This document shows positions 35,552-44,710 of a stretch of DNA of 64,000 bases, one piece after another (positions within the stretch are counted from its first letter, which is position 1; every line of letters begins with the position of its first letter). The notes beneath the pieces are model-generated. The model saw nothing but the letters and a program-made list of their open reading frames with translations. It was not told the DNA's origin and searched no databases. A program made the position numbers and the translations under genes. Origin of the DNA: SMWD01 sp964629475 (GTDB lineage Bacteria > Pseudomonadota > Gammaproteobacteria > Steroidobacterales > GCA-2729495); the NCBI GenBank assembly GCA_964629475.1, contig CAZVQW010000004.1, positions 1-64,000 on the forward strand. The letters run 5' to 3'.

Positions 35552-38032
35552 TTATGGCTTGAAATGCAGTCGGATGCCGCTGTATTTCTCTGTCGCGACG
35601 CCATCGACATAGATTGGTTTGAAGCGCCATTTCGATACGGCTTTGATAGCCGTCTTTTCGAACCGGTCGTCCGGCTGGGAGGCGATCACGGTGATCTCAT
35701 CTGTCCGACCATCAGTCGTTACGCGAAAGTTCACTTCGACCCAACCCGATACCCGGCGGTTTGCAAGGCGGCGCGATATTTTTGGCTCGACAAATCGCTC
35801 GAATTTGAGTGTGGATAGCGGAACATAATTGTTCGCCGTATCAGCCCCTTCGCCGGTTTGACCTCGGTCGACTTCTTCAGTTGGAACGTCCGGTAAAGCA
35901 CCGGGCATAATCATGGCCAGTGACAATGAGCCGAGGCCGGTTACCTGCCCGGTACCTGCGTCCGGGTCAATTGCTTCGGTTTCGGGTGTCGCCTCTGTGT
36001 CCTGTTCGTCTCCGGGACCCAGATCAGGCCCCGCCAGGATTGCTGCCGGAATTGCCGATGCAAAAATTGCACCGAGCGTATCGGTTTGCCGCGCACTCTT
36101 TGCATCGCGCGCCTTTTGCAGCTCTATTTCGAAGCGCTGTGTCGTTTCTTCGGGGACGCCGAGAGCCCTGGTTTCTGAAATCCAGAGCGTCGCGGCATCA
36201 AAGTCTTCGTCGGTAATGGCGACCATCGCTTCGAGCAACATCAATTCTGCAAGTCGCGTGCGGCGTTGTTGCACATCCGGTGCTTCCGGCGCCAGCGTGG
36301 TTAATTCCATGACGAACAAATGTGCGCTGTCATCCGCCGGTTCGAGCAGTCGGCCATCGTTCATTGCATTGTCCGCCAGCGTTTCCAGCTCTTCGATACG
36401 TGTCTGGCCGGGCTCCGGCGAAGGAATGCTCGGCGCTTCGATTATTACGGCGGGCGGTAATTCTTCTGGCTCTGGTGGGGGTTCGGCAGCAGCCACCGGG
36501 ACAAGTGGTTCGACGGCCGGCGGCTTATCAGCTTCTGTTGCCGGTTGATCTGCATCGGTAGCGGTCGAATCCGTCAAATCCTGCGGTTCGAGCGAAATGT
36601 CAGGTGCGGGCGAGTCTGCACTGGCGAGCGATCGTGGTATGGGTTTGGGTTTGAATTCGGGCTCGAGCTCGGGTTCGGGCCAGAAAACTATCAGCGTCAT
36701 CGCGATCAGCATCACAGCGATTGCAGGAATGCCGAACCTCAATGGCAAGCCACGAGATTCAGAGTCTCTCGGTACGATGTCCGGTTCGATTGGTGGCTGG
36801 TCTGCAGATTTTGTAGTCGGTGTGCGGTTGAAGAAAGCAGCGGCAAAATCAACGATCTGTGTGCTGCGATCTGCGCGCCGGAATGCGAGTGACTTTTCCA
36901 GTGCGTGCCATTGCTGTGGATTCAGCGTTTCAATTCGTTGCGGATTGATCTGTTCACGCTCGGCGTCGAGCGCTGTGAGGCCGCCAAAGGCTCTGTGCCC
37001 CGACAGCATTCGATAGCTGACGCAGGCCATGGCAAAAATATCGTCCTGCAACGTCGGTTCGGCGCCTTCAAGCACTTCGCAGCTTGCATAGGCGGGCGTA
37101 TGCGCACCGGTCAGTGGCAGATCATTTTCTTCACCGTCATCACTGGCGATGCGTGAGATGCCGAAGTCCAGGATCTTCGCCTGACCCGTGGCCAGCATAA
37201 AAATATTCCCCGGCTTGATGTCGGCATGAATAATGCTGTGCTCATGGGCGTACTGGAGTCCATCGCACATGCCCCTGATGATCGACAGGGCCTGATTGAA
37301 AGGCAGTGGTTGCAGGCGACGCTCGTCCAGCATGGCGACGAGGGGCTGTCCGTCGAGCAGTTCCATCGTCATGAAAAAGTGGTCATTGTCCGAGTCGCAG
37401 TCGAATACCCGGATGATGTTCGGGTGGATCAGTCTCTGGCTGTTTAACGCTTCACGCTGAAGGGTTTGCAGTGCGGCGGGATGCGCCGAGAAGGCGCTGG
37501 AAATAACCTTGATGGCCAGCCGTGGGTCGCTTGATCCGGCTTCCTGCTTGCGCCAGTCAATTGCCTCGTACACGTTTGCCATGCTGCCCGAGCCGATGTG
37601 CGCGATCAGTTCGAAGCGGTTCTTGAAGACTGCACCGGGTGCGATTTCGCTAACGGCTTCCCCAGGTGAAGCATCTGGTGCTGCGCCTGGGGTTGCCGCC
37701 GGATAGTCGGTATCTTCTGTCGTTGTTACGCTGGCGTCGGCGAACTGCTCGCGCGTTTCTTCAGACCATTCAGTCGGTTCGTCTTCAGACGTCACCCGAT
37801 CCACTTCCGAGGTCAGCGAGTCATAAGTACTGCCCTTGATCAGACCTTCGCGAAATGCCGTGTCGAGCATTCCGAGAATCGTTTCGGCCGAGTGCGGTTC
37901 GCTCTCGAGCAGCTCGGTGATCGTGGCACGTATGTGCACTATATCGACAAGCCCGACGCAAAAATCGTCGAATGATTCGGCGAATTGCTGCTGCGGATTA
38001 TCCGGGTCCGGTTTTATTTTGTCAGTTGTCAT
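35552..38032 (-). CDS. Serine/threonine protein kinase fused to a TonB C-terminal domain
   Basis: 826 residues. Cytoplasmic N-terminal region (1-139), kinase domain (about 140-403) with glycine loop GSGSMANVY, Lys175 in AIKVI, catalytic loop HADIKPGN (Asp271, Asn276) and DFG at 289-291. The usual Arg before the catalytic Asp is Ala, so it is a non-RD kinase. One membrane helix (about 433-450) is followed by a long Pro/Glu-rich periplasmic spacer (about 450-560), a helical region, and a TonB-type C-terminal domain (about 740-826: VSGWVEVNFRVTTDGR, AIKAVSKWRFKPI). This puts a cytoplasmic kinase in line with an envelope-contacting domain. Divergent from the TIGR02444 gene. Confidence 0.85.
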   Translation of the reverse strand: MTTDKIKPDPDNPQQQFAESFDDFCVGLVDIVHIRATITELLESEPHSAETILGMLDTAFREGLIKGSTYDSLTSEVDRVTSEDEPTEWSEETREQFADASVTTTEDTDYPAATPGAAPDASPGEAVSEIAPGAVFKNRFELIAHIGSGSMANVYEAIDWRKQEAGSSDPRLAIKVISSAFSAHPAALQTLQREALNSQRLIHPNIIRVFDCDSDNDHFFMTMELLDGQPLVAMLDERRLQPLPFNQALSIIRGMCDGLQYAHEHSIIHADIKPGNIFMLATGQAKILDFGISRIASDDGEENDLPLTGAHTPAYASCEVLEGAEPTLQDDIFAMACVSYRMLSGHRAFGGLTALDAEREQINPQRIETLNPQQWHALEKSLAFRRADRSTQIVDFAAAFFNRTPTTKSADQPPIEPDIVPRDSESRGLPLRFGIPAIAVMLIAMTLIVFWPEPELEPEFKPKPIPRSLASADSPAPDISLEPQDLTDSTATDADQPATEADKPPAVEPLVPVAAAEPPPEPEELPPAVIIEAPSIPSPEPGQTRIEELETLADNAMNDGRLLEPADDSAHLFVMELTTLAPEAPDVQQRRTRLAELMLLEAMVAITDEDFDAATLWISETRALGVPEETTQRFEIELQKARDAKSARQTDTLGAIFASAIPAAILAGPDLGPGDEQDTEATPETEAIDPDAGTGQVTGLGSLSLAMIMPGALPDVPTEEVDRGQTGEGADTANNYVPLSTLKFERFVEPKISRRLANRRVSGWVEVNFRVTTDGRTDEITVIASQPDDRFEKTAIKAVSKWRFKPIYVDGVATEKYSGIRLHFKP

Positions 38033-38193
38033 ATTGCATCATCGGGTCGCGTTGATCACACTCGGATCAAGACGAAAGCTCTTCGAGTCTAACAGCGCCA
38101 ACTTATTGAAATGACTGACGAGATCACGTTTTGCAGACTCAGGCGGGTAACCTGAGCATTATGTGAAATGGACCTGTGGCATCATTGGCCGGC

Positions 38194-38760
38194 ATGAGTG
38201 TTCCAATGCATCCGTTCCGGGATTTCTCGGCGAGTTTGTACTGCAAGCCGGGCATCGCCGACGCATCGCTGTTTGTTCAGGAGCGTTATGGCCTGAACAT
38301 CAATCTGGTCTTGTTTTGTGTTTGGGTTGCAGACACCGGAGGCGGGGCGCTGACCACCGGCAATATTGCCACGGCATTGCGCCGGCTCGCGGATTGGCAA
38401 AAGCATGTCATCAAGCCACTTCGAGAGATACGCCGGGCGTGTCGCCACGAGGCACTCGGTATACCGGAGTGTTTACTGCAGACGTTCCAGCCGCAAATCG
38501 AGACGGTCGAACTGGGGGCCGAGCATATCGAGCAACTCGTGCTGGGGGAATTTGCCCGGGGTCTGGCTTCAACTGCCGGCGGGTCTTCGCTCGATAAGGG
38601 CCGGGGCAATCCGGTGGATAATCCAGCCGGCGATGCTGTGTGCAGCCTCAAGGCCTATATGGATGAGCTCGATATCGTGCCTGACGACCAACTTACTGAG
38701 TGCCTGAGCGTTATTCTGCAAGCCGCATTCACCGGCAAACGTTTCCCGGACCTGGTTTGA
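38194..38760 (+). CDS. TIGR02444 family protein
   Basis: About 188 residues. The start FRDFSASLYCKPGIADASLFVQERYGLNINLVLFCVW is the recognised signature of this gammaproteobacterial family (also DUF2390), whose function is not established. In other genomes it lies near ABC-F or DNA/RNA genes. ATG 38194 and 38206 are both plausible. Its last 32 bases overlap the end of the convergent methyltransferase gene. Confidence 0.75.
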   Translation: MSVPMHPFRDFSASLYCKPGIADASLFVQERYGLNINLVLFCVWVADTGGGALTTGNIATALRRLADWQKHVIKPLREIRRACRHEALGIPECLLQTFQPQIETVELGAEHIEQLVLGEFARGLASTAGGSSLDKGRGNPVDNPAGDAVCSLKAYMDELDIVPDDQLTECLSVILQAAFTGKRFPDLV

Positions 38761-39496
38761 TTGCCATGGCCCCGGCGTTCTCGCGTCCGTCCATGCGTCC
38801 GAGGCCGTGAAAATCACTGCGATCGATAAAACTGGTCCGCTTGACGTCAAAACCGGCATCGGCGCATGTGCGTGACAAAAGTTCGGGATCCAACAGATTC
38901 ATGAAGGGTGGCCCGTCCATGGCACGATCCTTCGGCGCGAAGGGCAGGTAATTTTCCAGGCCGATCATCAGTCCAGGCCATCGGTGCCCCAGTGTGCGGC
39001 GGGCTTCAAAAATTGGCACCAACTTGCGCCAGATGCCGTACGGCGTGTCAGTAACGAGGTATAGCCGGCCGCCTGGCTTGAGCCACCTGAACATATTGCG
39101 GACGGCCGCATCAACTGCGGAGCCATCGAGAAAATGCAGCACGCGTGAACACAGAATGGCGTCGTAGGACTCTTCAGGCAGATCGATATTCGGCAGTTGG
39201 CCGGTGACGCATGTCAGCTGCGAGCGTAATGCCTCGGGTGTTTTCCCGGTCAGAATTTCCAGGTGCCGCGGGTCGAGATCGCAGGCCGTCACACGGCCGC
39301 CGGCCTCCAGTGCGGGAATCGTTGCAACACCGTAGGCACAGCCAATGTCGAGCACTTCGCCATCGGTCTGGCCGGCAAACTGGATAAAGTCGTCCGCGAA
39401 TTCATCGAGTACCCTGAACATGAAACCGGTGCCATTCAACGTCGGCTCCATGCCCCGGCGACCCCATGCCGGCCTGGTTTCCGGTGTCTTTATCAT
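38729..39496 (-). CDS. Class I SAM-dependent methyltransferase
   Basis: 255 residues from ATG 39496. Motif I VLDIGCAYGVATIPAL, acidic end of strand 2 ACDLD, and post-motif LKPGGRLYLVTDTPYG define a Rossmann methyltransferase. The C-terminal half (LMIGLENYLPFAP, FMNLLDPELLSRTCADAGF) suggests a small-molecule substrate that I cannot identify. Its 3' end overlaps the TIGR02444 gene by 32 bases in antisense. Confidence 0.85.
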   Translation of the reverse strand: MIKTPETRPAWGRRGMEPTLNGTGFMFRVLDEFADDFIQFAGQTDGEVLDIGCAYGVATIPALEAGGRVTACDLDPRHLEILTGKTPEALRSQLTCVTGQLPNIDLPEESYDAILCSRVLHFLDGSAVDAAVRNMFRWLKPGGRLYLVTDTPYGIWRKLVPIFEARRTLGHRWPGLMIGLENYLPFAPKDRAMDGPPFMNLLDPELLSRTCADAGFDVKRTSFIDRSDFHGLGRMDGRENAGAMAIKPGPGNVCR

Positions 39497-39695
39497 GCGC
39501 ACTGCATCCTGCGGTGTTGTTGTACGGTAGCGGGACCGCAAAACAATAGTTTACAACCCGATCACCTTCTCGTCTTGTTGTCGATGGCTGACACATGGAC
39601 GCCGTGGACGGTTGATCGACGCCAGGTGGATCAGGGCAACTATACTTACAGCGACACAGAATAATCGAAAGATACTACGCCGGGAGTAATAATTT

Positions 39696-40769
39696 ATGTC
39701 GGAAAATGAAGAGGCAGTGCCTGAGTTCATCGCCTGTGCGCTGCAGCTGGCCTGCAACGGGGTCAACCTGATTTCGGACGTGGCCGAGGCGCGTGCGCGC
39801 ATGGCAGGCACGATCCAGACAATCGGGGGATACGCGAATACCGTCTCCAATTTCATGCAATTTTTCTACGGTGTGCCGTGCCGCCTCATTGCTTTACCGG
39901 AGTACGCTGTGACGGGGTTTCCGATGAAGGAATCGCCGGCCGAGTGGCGTGAAAAGGCGTGTTTCGCCTATGACGGACCCGAATATGAGGCGCTCGGCAA
40001 GATCGCGCAGGACAATAATATTTTTCTGGCCGGTAACGTCTACGAAGTAGATCCGAATTTCCCGGAACTGTATTTCCAGGTTTGTTTCATCATTGGACCG
40101 TCCGGGGACGTCATCCTGCGCTACCGGCGACTGTCGTCGAGCTTCGAGCCGACGCCTCATGACGTCTGGGATAAATACCTCGATATTTACGGTCTCGATG
40201 GCGTATTTCCGGTTGCCAAAACGGAGATCGGTAATCTGGCGATGATCGCGTCCGAAGAAATTCTGTACCCGGAGTTCACGCGCATGCACGTGATGCGCGG
40301 TGCCGAGGTCATTATTCACCCGACCAGCGAACCGGGCAGCCCGCAGCCGACGATCAAGGAAATTGCCCGACGTGCACGGGCTGTCGAGAACATGGCGTAT
40401 ATTGTTGCGGCAAACTCGGCCAGTATCGACAATATTCCGATTCCGGCTTACACGTGCAGTGCGATGTCGAAAATTGTCGATATGCATGGGCATATCCTGG
40501 CCGAGGCCGGGCAGGGTGGTGAGAGCATGTCGGCCAACGCCGTGCTCGACATCGGCGCGCTACGACGGACCCGGCGGCGACTTGGTATGGCGAACATCCT
40601 GTCCCGTCAGGCCTACGGATTATTCGCGGAAAGTTATGCGCAAGCTGATTTTCACCGCGCCAACTTCCTGCTCGATGATGGTGAGGTCATAGAACCGCCG
40701 GACCGTGATATTTTCCGTCGCCGCCAGGCCGATAACGTCGAGCGGCTGATCAAGGCCGGCTTGTTGTGA
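39696..40769 (+). CDS. Nitrilase-superfamily (carbon-nitrogen hydrolase fold) protein, catalytic triad altered
   Basis: 357 residues. Fold signatures are present: catalytic Glu in LPEYAVTGFP (about Glu68) and the nucleophile-elbow region MIASEEILYPE (about 182-192). At the position where nitrilases and amidases have Cys there is Ser, and the Lys site reads YRRLSS (Arg). So two of the three classical residues appear replaced, unless my manual alignment is off. It may be a non-hydrolytic member, a Ser variant, or a distinct clade. It precedes the molybdoenzyme genes by 72 bases on the same strand. Confidence 0.75.
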   Translation: MSENEEAVPEFIACALQLACNGVNLISDVAEARARMAGTIQTIGGYANTVSNFMQFFYGVPCRLIALPEYAVTGFPMKESPAEWREKACFAYDGPEYEALGKIAQDNNIFLAGNVYEVDPNFPELYFQVCFIIGPSGDVILRYRRLSSSFEPTPHDVWDKYLDIYGLDGVFPVAKTEIGNLAMIASEEILYPEFTRMHVMRGAEVIIHPTSEPGSPQPTIKEIARRARAVENMAYIVAANSASIDNIPIPAYTCSAMSKIVDMHGHILAEAGQGGESMSANAVLDIGALRRTRRRLGMANILSRQAYGLFAESYAQADFHRANFLLDDGEVIEPPDRDIFRRRQADNVERLIKAGLL

Positions 40770-40841
40770 CCGGCAGACAGCGACACCTGCTTTTTTGCTA
40801 GGCTAGCCCACAAGCAGACGATTACAAAAGGGAGAGTCCCG

Positions 40842-43637
40842 ATGAGTCAGTTGCGCGCCGACAGGCGTCAATTTCTTTCCGGCAGCGGTGCGCTTGCCGC
40901 AACCTTGTCTCTGAAATTCGGCATACCGACGGCGTCGGCCCAAGGTGGTCCGGCAGAGGACGGTGAACAGGTCTACGGTGCATGGGAAGACCTGATGCGG
41001 CAAAAATGGACCTGGGACAAGGTCGCGCATGGCAGCCGCGGCATCAATTGCACCGGTCATTGCGCATTCAATATTTACGTCAAGGACGGCATCGTCTGGC
41101 GTGAAGAGCAGCAAGGTGAATACGGCCGTTCCGGTGACGATACACCGGATTATGGGCCGCGTGGCTGTCAGAAAGGCAATCGTGCGTCAAAGTATATGTA
41201 CGGCAATCAACGCGTGTTGTATCCGATGAAACGGGTCGGCGAGCGCGGTGAAGGCAAATGGGAGCGCATCAGCTGGGACCAGGCGGCGACCGAGATCGCC
41301 GACAAGTTTATCGATACCGCCGTCGAGCACGGGCCCGAAGCGATCACGCTGGCCATGGGCACGGCGCTGATTCTCAAGCGTGCATCTTTCGGCGCCCTGT
41401 TTCGATTCGCGAATCAGACCGGCATCGTCGTGCCGGAGACATTTGCCGGCGTCGGCGACCTGCCGGTCGGCGCCTACCAGACGATCGGCCATGCATTACC
41501 CGGTGACAACATGGCGGCTATTTTCAAATCCAGGGTCTGCCTGATCTGGGTCTGCAACCCGGCCGCAACGCGCATTCCGGATGCACACTTTTTCTGGGAA
41601 GCTCGTTACAACGGCACCGAGGTCGTGACAATTTCGCCGGATTTCAATGGCAGCGCGATGCACTCGTCGAAATGGCTGAATCCGAAGCCGGGTACCGATG
41701 CGGCACTCGCGCTGTCGATGGTTCAGGTCATATTCGAAGATGGTGAGATCGAGTGGGATTACGTGCGCGAGCAAACCGACTTGCCGTTCCTCGTGCGTAC
41801 GGATAACCGCAAGTTCCTGCGTCGGACCGATATTGATGGTCAGGAAGGCGGCGACAAGTCATTTTTTTACTGGAATGAAGCGACGAACGCGCTTGAACCG
41901 GTTCCGGCGACCGGTCTCGGCGGGCGGGGAGCGACGCCTGTCAACGGCGATTCGATTGTACTCGGGTCGATCGAGCCGGCACTGCAGGGCACGTGGACAG
42001 TCGATACCGTCGATGGATCGGTTGAGGTCACGACAGTTTTCGAGTTGATGAAACAGCACGCTCAGGGTTACACGCCGGAGGCCGCACAGAAAATAACCGG
42101 CGTGCACGCCGACGTGATCCGCGACGTTGCGCGCACGTTTGCAAAGGCCAAGCCGGGCATGATTTTCGCCGGATATCGTGCCAACAAATGGGTGCACGGT
42201 GACCAGCTGGTGCGTGCGTGGATGCTGTTGTGCGCGTTGACCGGCAACACCGGCCGTGCGGGCGGTGGCGTCCAGACAACGAATATGCCCGAGGGCGGCG
42301 GCCTGATGAAGTACGTCTTCAACGGCATGGGGCCGCGCCTGAACATCGCGGCTATCTCGCTGTGGGATTATGTACACAGCGACGGTGCCGAGATGACGAA
42401 GCGCGTCTACGGCGACAATCTCGCTAATCACTACGATCATTATCATAAGAAGTCGGTCGAGAATCGCTGGATTCCCGATTACACGAAGACCCCGTGGAAA
42501 ATGGGCATCATGGCCGGCCACAATCCGGCGAACTGGCGGGCATCGGGCAAGAACGGCTGGCGTACGGCTGCGTTCGAGGCGCTGGAAACCATCGTTTCGA
42601 TGACGCCGCATATGAGTGTCACAGCGATGTATGCCGACTATGTGCTGCCAATTGCCGATCACTACGAGCGGGAAGATTTCACGATGGAGGGCCGCACACC
42701 GTATGTGCACGCGATCGCACGTGCCGTGCCGCCGCTCGGTGAATCGATGGACGATCGGGCCGCATTCGAGCGGCTGGCGCTGGCAATTTCAGAACGGGCC
42801 AAGGCGCGTGGTTTAGAGCCAGTCAAGGGTTTTGCATACGGTCAGCCGGTCAAATGGGACTATTCAAAATTTCATGACACGTTCACGACACTGATGATGG
42901 ACGACGGCAGTAAGAAGAAAGTCACGCAGACCAGCGAGGTCTGCGATTACATCATCGAGAACTCGAAGGGCATCTCGAAGGTCAAGTCATATGAGAACCT
43001 GCTCCAAAAGGGCTTGATTCGCACGGATGATTCGGACGACGTGCAATTCGGCAAGAACGCTACATGGAATTATTACGTTCTCGAGAAGGTCAGGGAGAAG
43101 AAGCCGTACGATACGCTGACCGGTCGTCAGCAGTTCTACCTCGATCACGACTGGTTCCTGCAGGAAGGCGAGGCGTTGCCGCAGTATCACGCACCGCATG
43201 CGATCGACGGTTATGGTCTGCGCCTGACGATGGGTCACGCGCGCCATGGCGTACACAGCATGTTCCGCGACGATACGCTGTTGATGGCACTGCAGCGGGG
43301 TGAGCCGGATGTGTATGTCAATAATGACGACGCCGAGGAACGCGGCATTATCGATGGCGATCCGATTCGCGTGTTCAATTCGTACGGCTCTTTCGTTGCG
43401 CAGGCACATGTCAGTTCTTCCTGTCAGCCCGGATCCCTGTTCATGTATCACGGTTGGGATCCCGTCCTGTTCGAGGGGGGCGAGAATTTCAGTTCGGTCA
43501 TACCGACGGCCGGCCTGTTGAAGCCGACATCACTGGTCAGCGGTTACGGTCAGATTCATTACGCTGTGCCGGACAAGGTGCCGAACCAGACGTATCACGA
43601 TTGCACGGTCGAATTCGAAAAAGCGACCGACGTTTAG
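40842..43637 (+). CDS. Molybdopterin oxidoreductase catalytic subunit, type II DMSO-reductase family
   Basis: 931 residues. Twin-arginine signal (DRRQFLSGSGALAATLS), so exported folded to the periplasm. An N-terminal Fe-S cluster region with His and Cys ligands (HGSRGINCTGHC ... RGCQKGNRAS) precedes the bis-MGD domains; GVGDLPVGAYQTIG probably carries the Asp ligand to Mo. The C-terminal WDPVLFEGGENFSSVIPTAG and GYGQIHYAVP resemble ethylbenzene dehydrogenase, steroid C25 dehydrogenase and perchlorate/selenate reductase alpha subunits. Family members hydroxylate hydrocarbons or steroids with water, or reduce oxyanions; the substrate is not assigned. Preceded by AAAGGGAGAG; the beta subunit follows by 15 bases. 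Confidence 0.9.
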   Translation: MSQLRADRRQFLSGSGALAATLSLKFGIPTASAQGGPAEDGEQVYGAWEDLMRQKWTWDKVAHGSRGINCTGHCAFNIYVKDGIVWREEQQGEYGRSGDDTPDYGPRGCQKGNRASKYMYGNQRVLYPMKRVGERGEGKWERISWDQAATEIADKFIDTAVEHGPEAITLAMGTALILKRASFGALFRFANQTGIVVPETFAGVGDLPVGAYQTIGHALPGDNMAAIFKSRVCLIWVCNPAATRIPDAHFFWEARYNGTEVVTISPDFNGSAMHSSKWLNPKPGTDAALALSMVQVIFEDGEIEWDYVREQTDLPFLVRTDNRKFLRRTDIDGQEGGDKSFFYWNEATNALEPVPATGLGGRGATPVNGDSIVLGSIEPALQGTWTVDTVDGSVEVTTVFELMKQHAQGYTPEAAQKITGVHADVIRDVARTFAKAKPGMIFAGYRANKWVHGDQLVRAWMLLCALTGNTGRAGGGVQTTNMPEGGGLMKYVFNGMGPRLNIAAISLWDYVHSDGAEMTKRVYGDNLANHYDHYHKKSVENRWIPDYTKTPWKMGIMAGHNPANWRASGKNGWRTAAFEALETIVSMTPHMSVTAMYADYVLPIADHYEREDFTMEGRTPYVHAIARAVPPLGESMDDRAAFERLALAISERAKARGLEPVKGFAYGQPVKWDYSKFHDTFTTLMMDDGSKKKVTQTSEVCDYIIENSKGISKVKSYENLLQKGLIRTDDSDDVQFGKNATWNYYVLEKVREKKPYDTLTGRQQFYLDHDWFLQEGEALPQYHAPHAIDGYGLRLTMGHARHGVHSMFRDDTLLMALQRGEPDVYVNNDDAEERGIIDGDPIRVFNSYGSFVAQAHVSSSCQPGSLFMYHGWDPVLFEGGENFSSVIPTAGLLKPTSLVSGYGQIHYAVPDKVPNQTYHDCTVEFEKATDV

Positions 43638-43652
43638 ATTGCAGGAGTAGGA

Positions 43653-44681
43653 ATGATGGGTAAGCAGGTCTCCATGGTGATCGATCTGAACAAGTGTATC
43701 GGTTGCCAGGCATGTACGGCGGCATGCAAGTCGCTCTGGACCGATGAAGAAGGTCAGGAGCAGATGTTGTGGAATAACGTCGAGACGAAGCCGGGCCGCG
43801 GCTATCCGAAGGAATGGGAAGACAAGGGCAAGCGCTCCGGCTGGAAAGACGATGAGCTGCAATTCGGCGGTTTGCATCCGGACGAGGATTTTGGTGGCGA
43901 GAGGCCGCTGAATCATGAAGAGGTGTATTTTCAGGGCGCGGCAGATCGGCTCGTACAAAAAGAGCCGATGACGTACGGCGCGAACTGGGATGAGGATACG
44001 AGTTCGGGCGAATATCCGAACAACTATCATTTCTATCTGCCGCGCTTGTGCAATCACTGCACGAAGCCGGCGTGTCTGGAAGCCTGTCCGGTACGCGCGA
44101 TTTACAAGCGCGAGGAAGACGGTATCGTCCTGGTCGATCAGGATAAATGTCAGGCTACTCGCCTGTGCAACAAGGCTTGTCCGTATGACAAGGTTTACTT
44201 CAACTACGTCAAGAACAAATCACAGAAATGTATTTTCTGTTTTCCACGCGTCGAGCAGGGTATCGCGCCGGCCTGTGCACGACAGTGTCCGGGTCGGTTA
44301 CGGTTCGTCGGGTTTCTCGAGGATCAGGAAGGCCCAATCTACAAGCTCGTCAACGAGTGGAAGGTTGCCTTACCTTTGCACCCGGAGTTCGGTACCGAGC
44401 CGAATGTCTTCTACGTACCACCGATCCTGCCGCCGGCCTTCGATGCACAGGGCCGATTCTCCGATGAACCGCGGATTCCGACCGAGTATCTGCGTTACCT
44501 GTTCGGTCCCGAGATCGATCAGGCCCTGATCACGATCATGGCAGAGATGGAGCGCAAGAAAGAAGGCAAGGCATCGGAATTGATGGATCTGCTGATCGCG
44601 CGCGACTGGAAGTCGCTGTTCAACATCAAGGACGTCAAAGTTGCGGGTGACAGGCCAAACGATCGGCCGCTACTCGGCTAG
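43653..44681 (+). CDS. Iron-sulfur subunit of the molybdoenzyme (EbdB/DdhB/SerB-like)
   Basis: 342 residues, no signal peptide; likely exported together with the alpha subunit. Four cysteine groups: CIGCQACTAACK (about 16-27), CNHCTKPACLEACP, CQATRLCNKACP and CIFCFPRVEQGIAPACARQCP. These fit the four clusters of this family (three 4Fe-4S and one 3Fe-4S; one group often has a non-Cys residue). Passes electrons from the Mo centre toward a haem subunit. No gamma (haem b) gene and no TorD-like chaperone gene follows: the next gene is on the other strand. Confidence 0.93.
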   Translation: MMGKQVSMVIDLNKCIGCQACTAACKSLWTDEEGQEQMLWNNVETKPGRGYPKEWEDKGKRSGWKDDELQFGGLHPDEDFGGERPLNHEEVYFQGAADRLVQKEPMTYGANWDEDTSSGEYPNNYHFYLPRLCNHCTKPACLEACPVRAIYKREEDGIVLVDQDKCQATRLCNKACPYDKVYFNYVKNKSQKCIFCFPRVEQGIAPACARQCPGRLRFVGFLEDQEGPIYKLVNEWKVALPLHPEFGTEPNVFYVPPILPPAFDAQGRFSDEPRIPTEYLRYLFGPEIDQALITIMAEMERKKEGKASELMDLLIARDWKSLFNIKDVKVAGDRPNDRPLLG

Positions 44682-44710
44682 CCATATAAGGTCACCCTGC
44701 AGGAGCGGCA

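Noticed and set aside
35913..36548. 211-codon plus-strand frame rich in Ser/Ala
   Set aside because: Antisense shadow of the kinase-TonB spacer; composition mirrors the Pro/Glu repeats on the other strand.
36400..36700. Tandem DNA repeat
   Set aside because: Low-complexity Pro/Glu/Ala codons of the kinase spacer, without a regular repeat unit.
34241..38032. HipBA region and neighbours as a defence island
   Set aside because: Only the toxin-antitoxin pair is present; the flanking MFS, kinase-TonB and TIGR02444 genes show no restriction, retron, CBASS or phage features.
41859..42710. 283-codon minus-strand frame
   Set aside because: Antisense to the molybdoenzyme alpha subunit, whose Tat signal and cofactor motifs are unambiguous.
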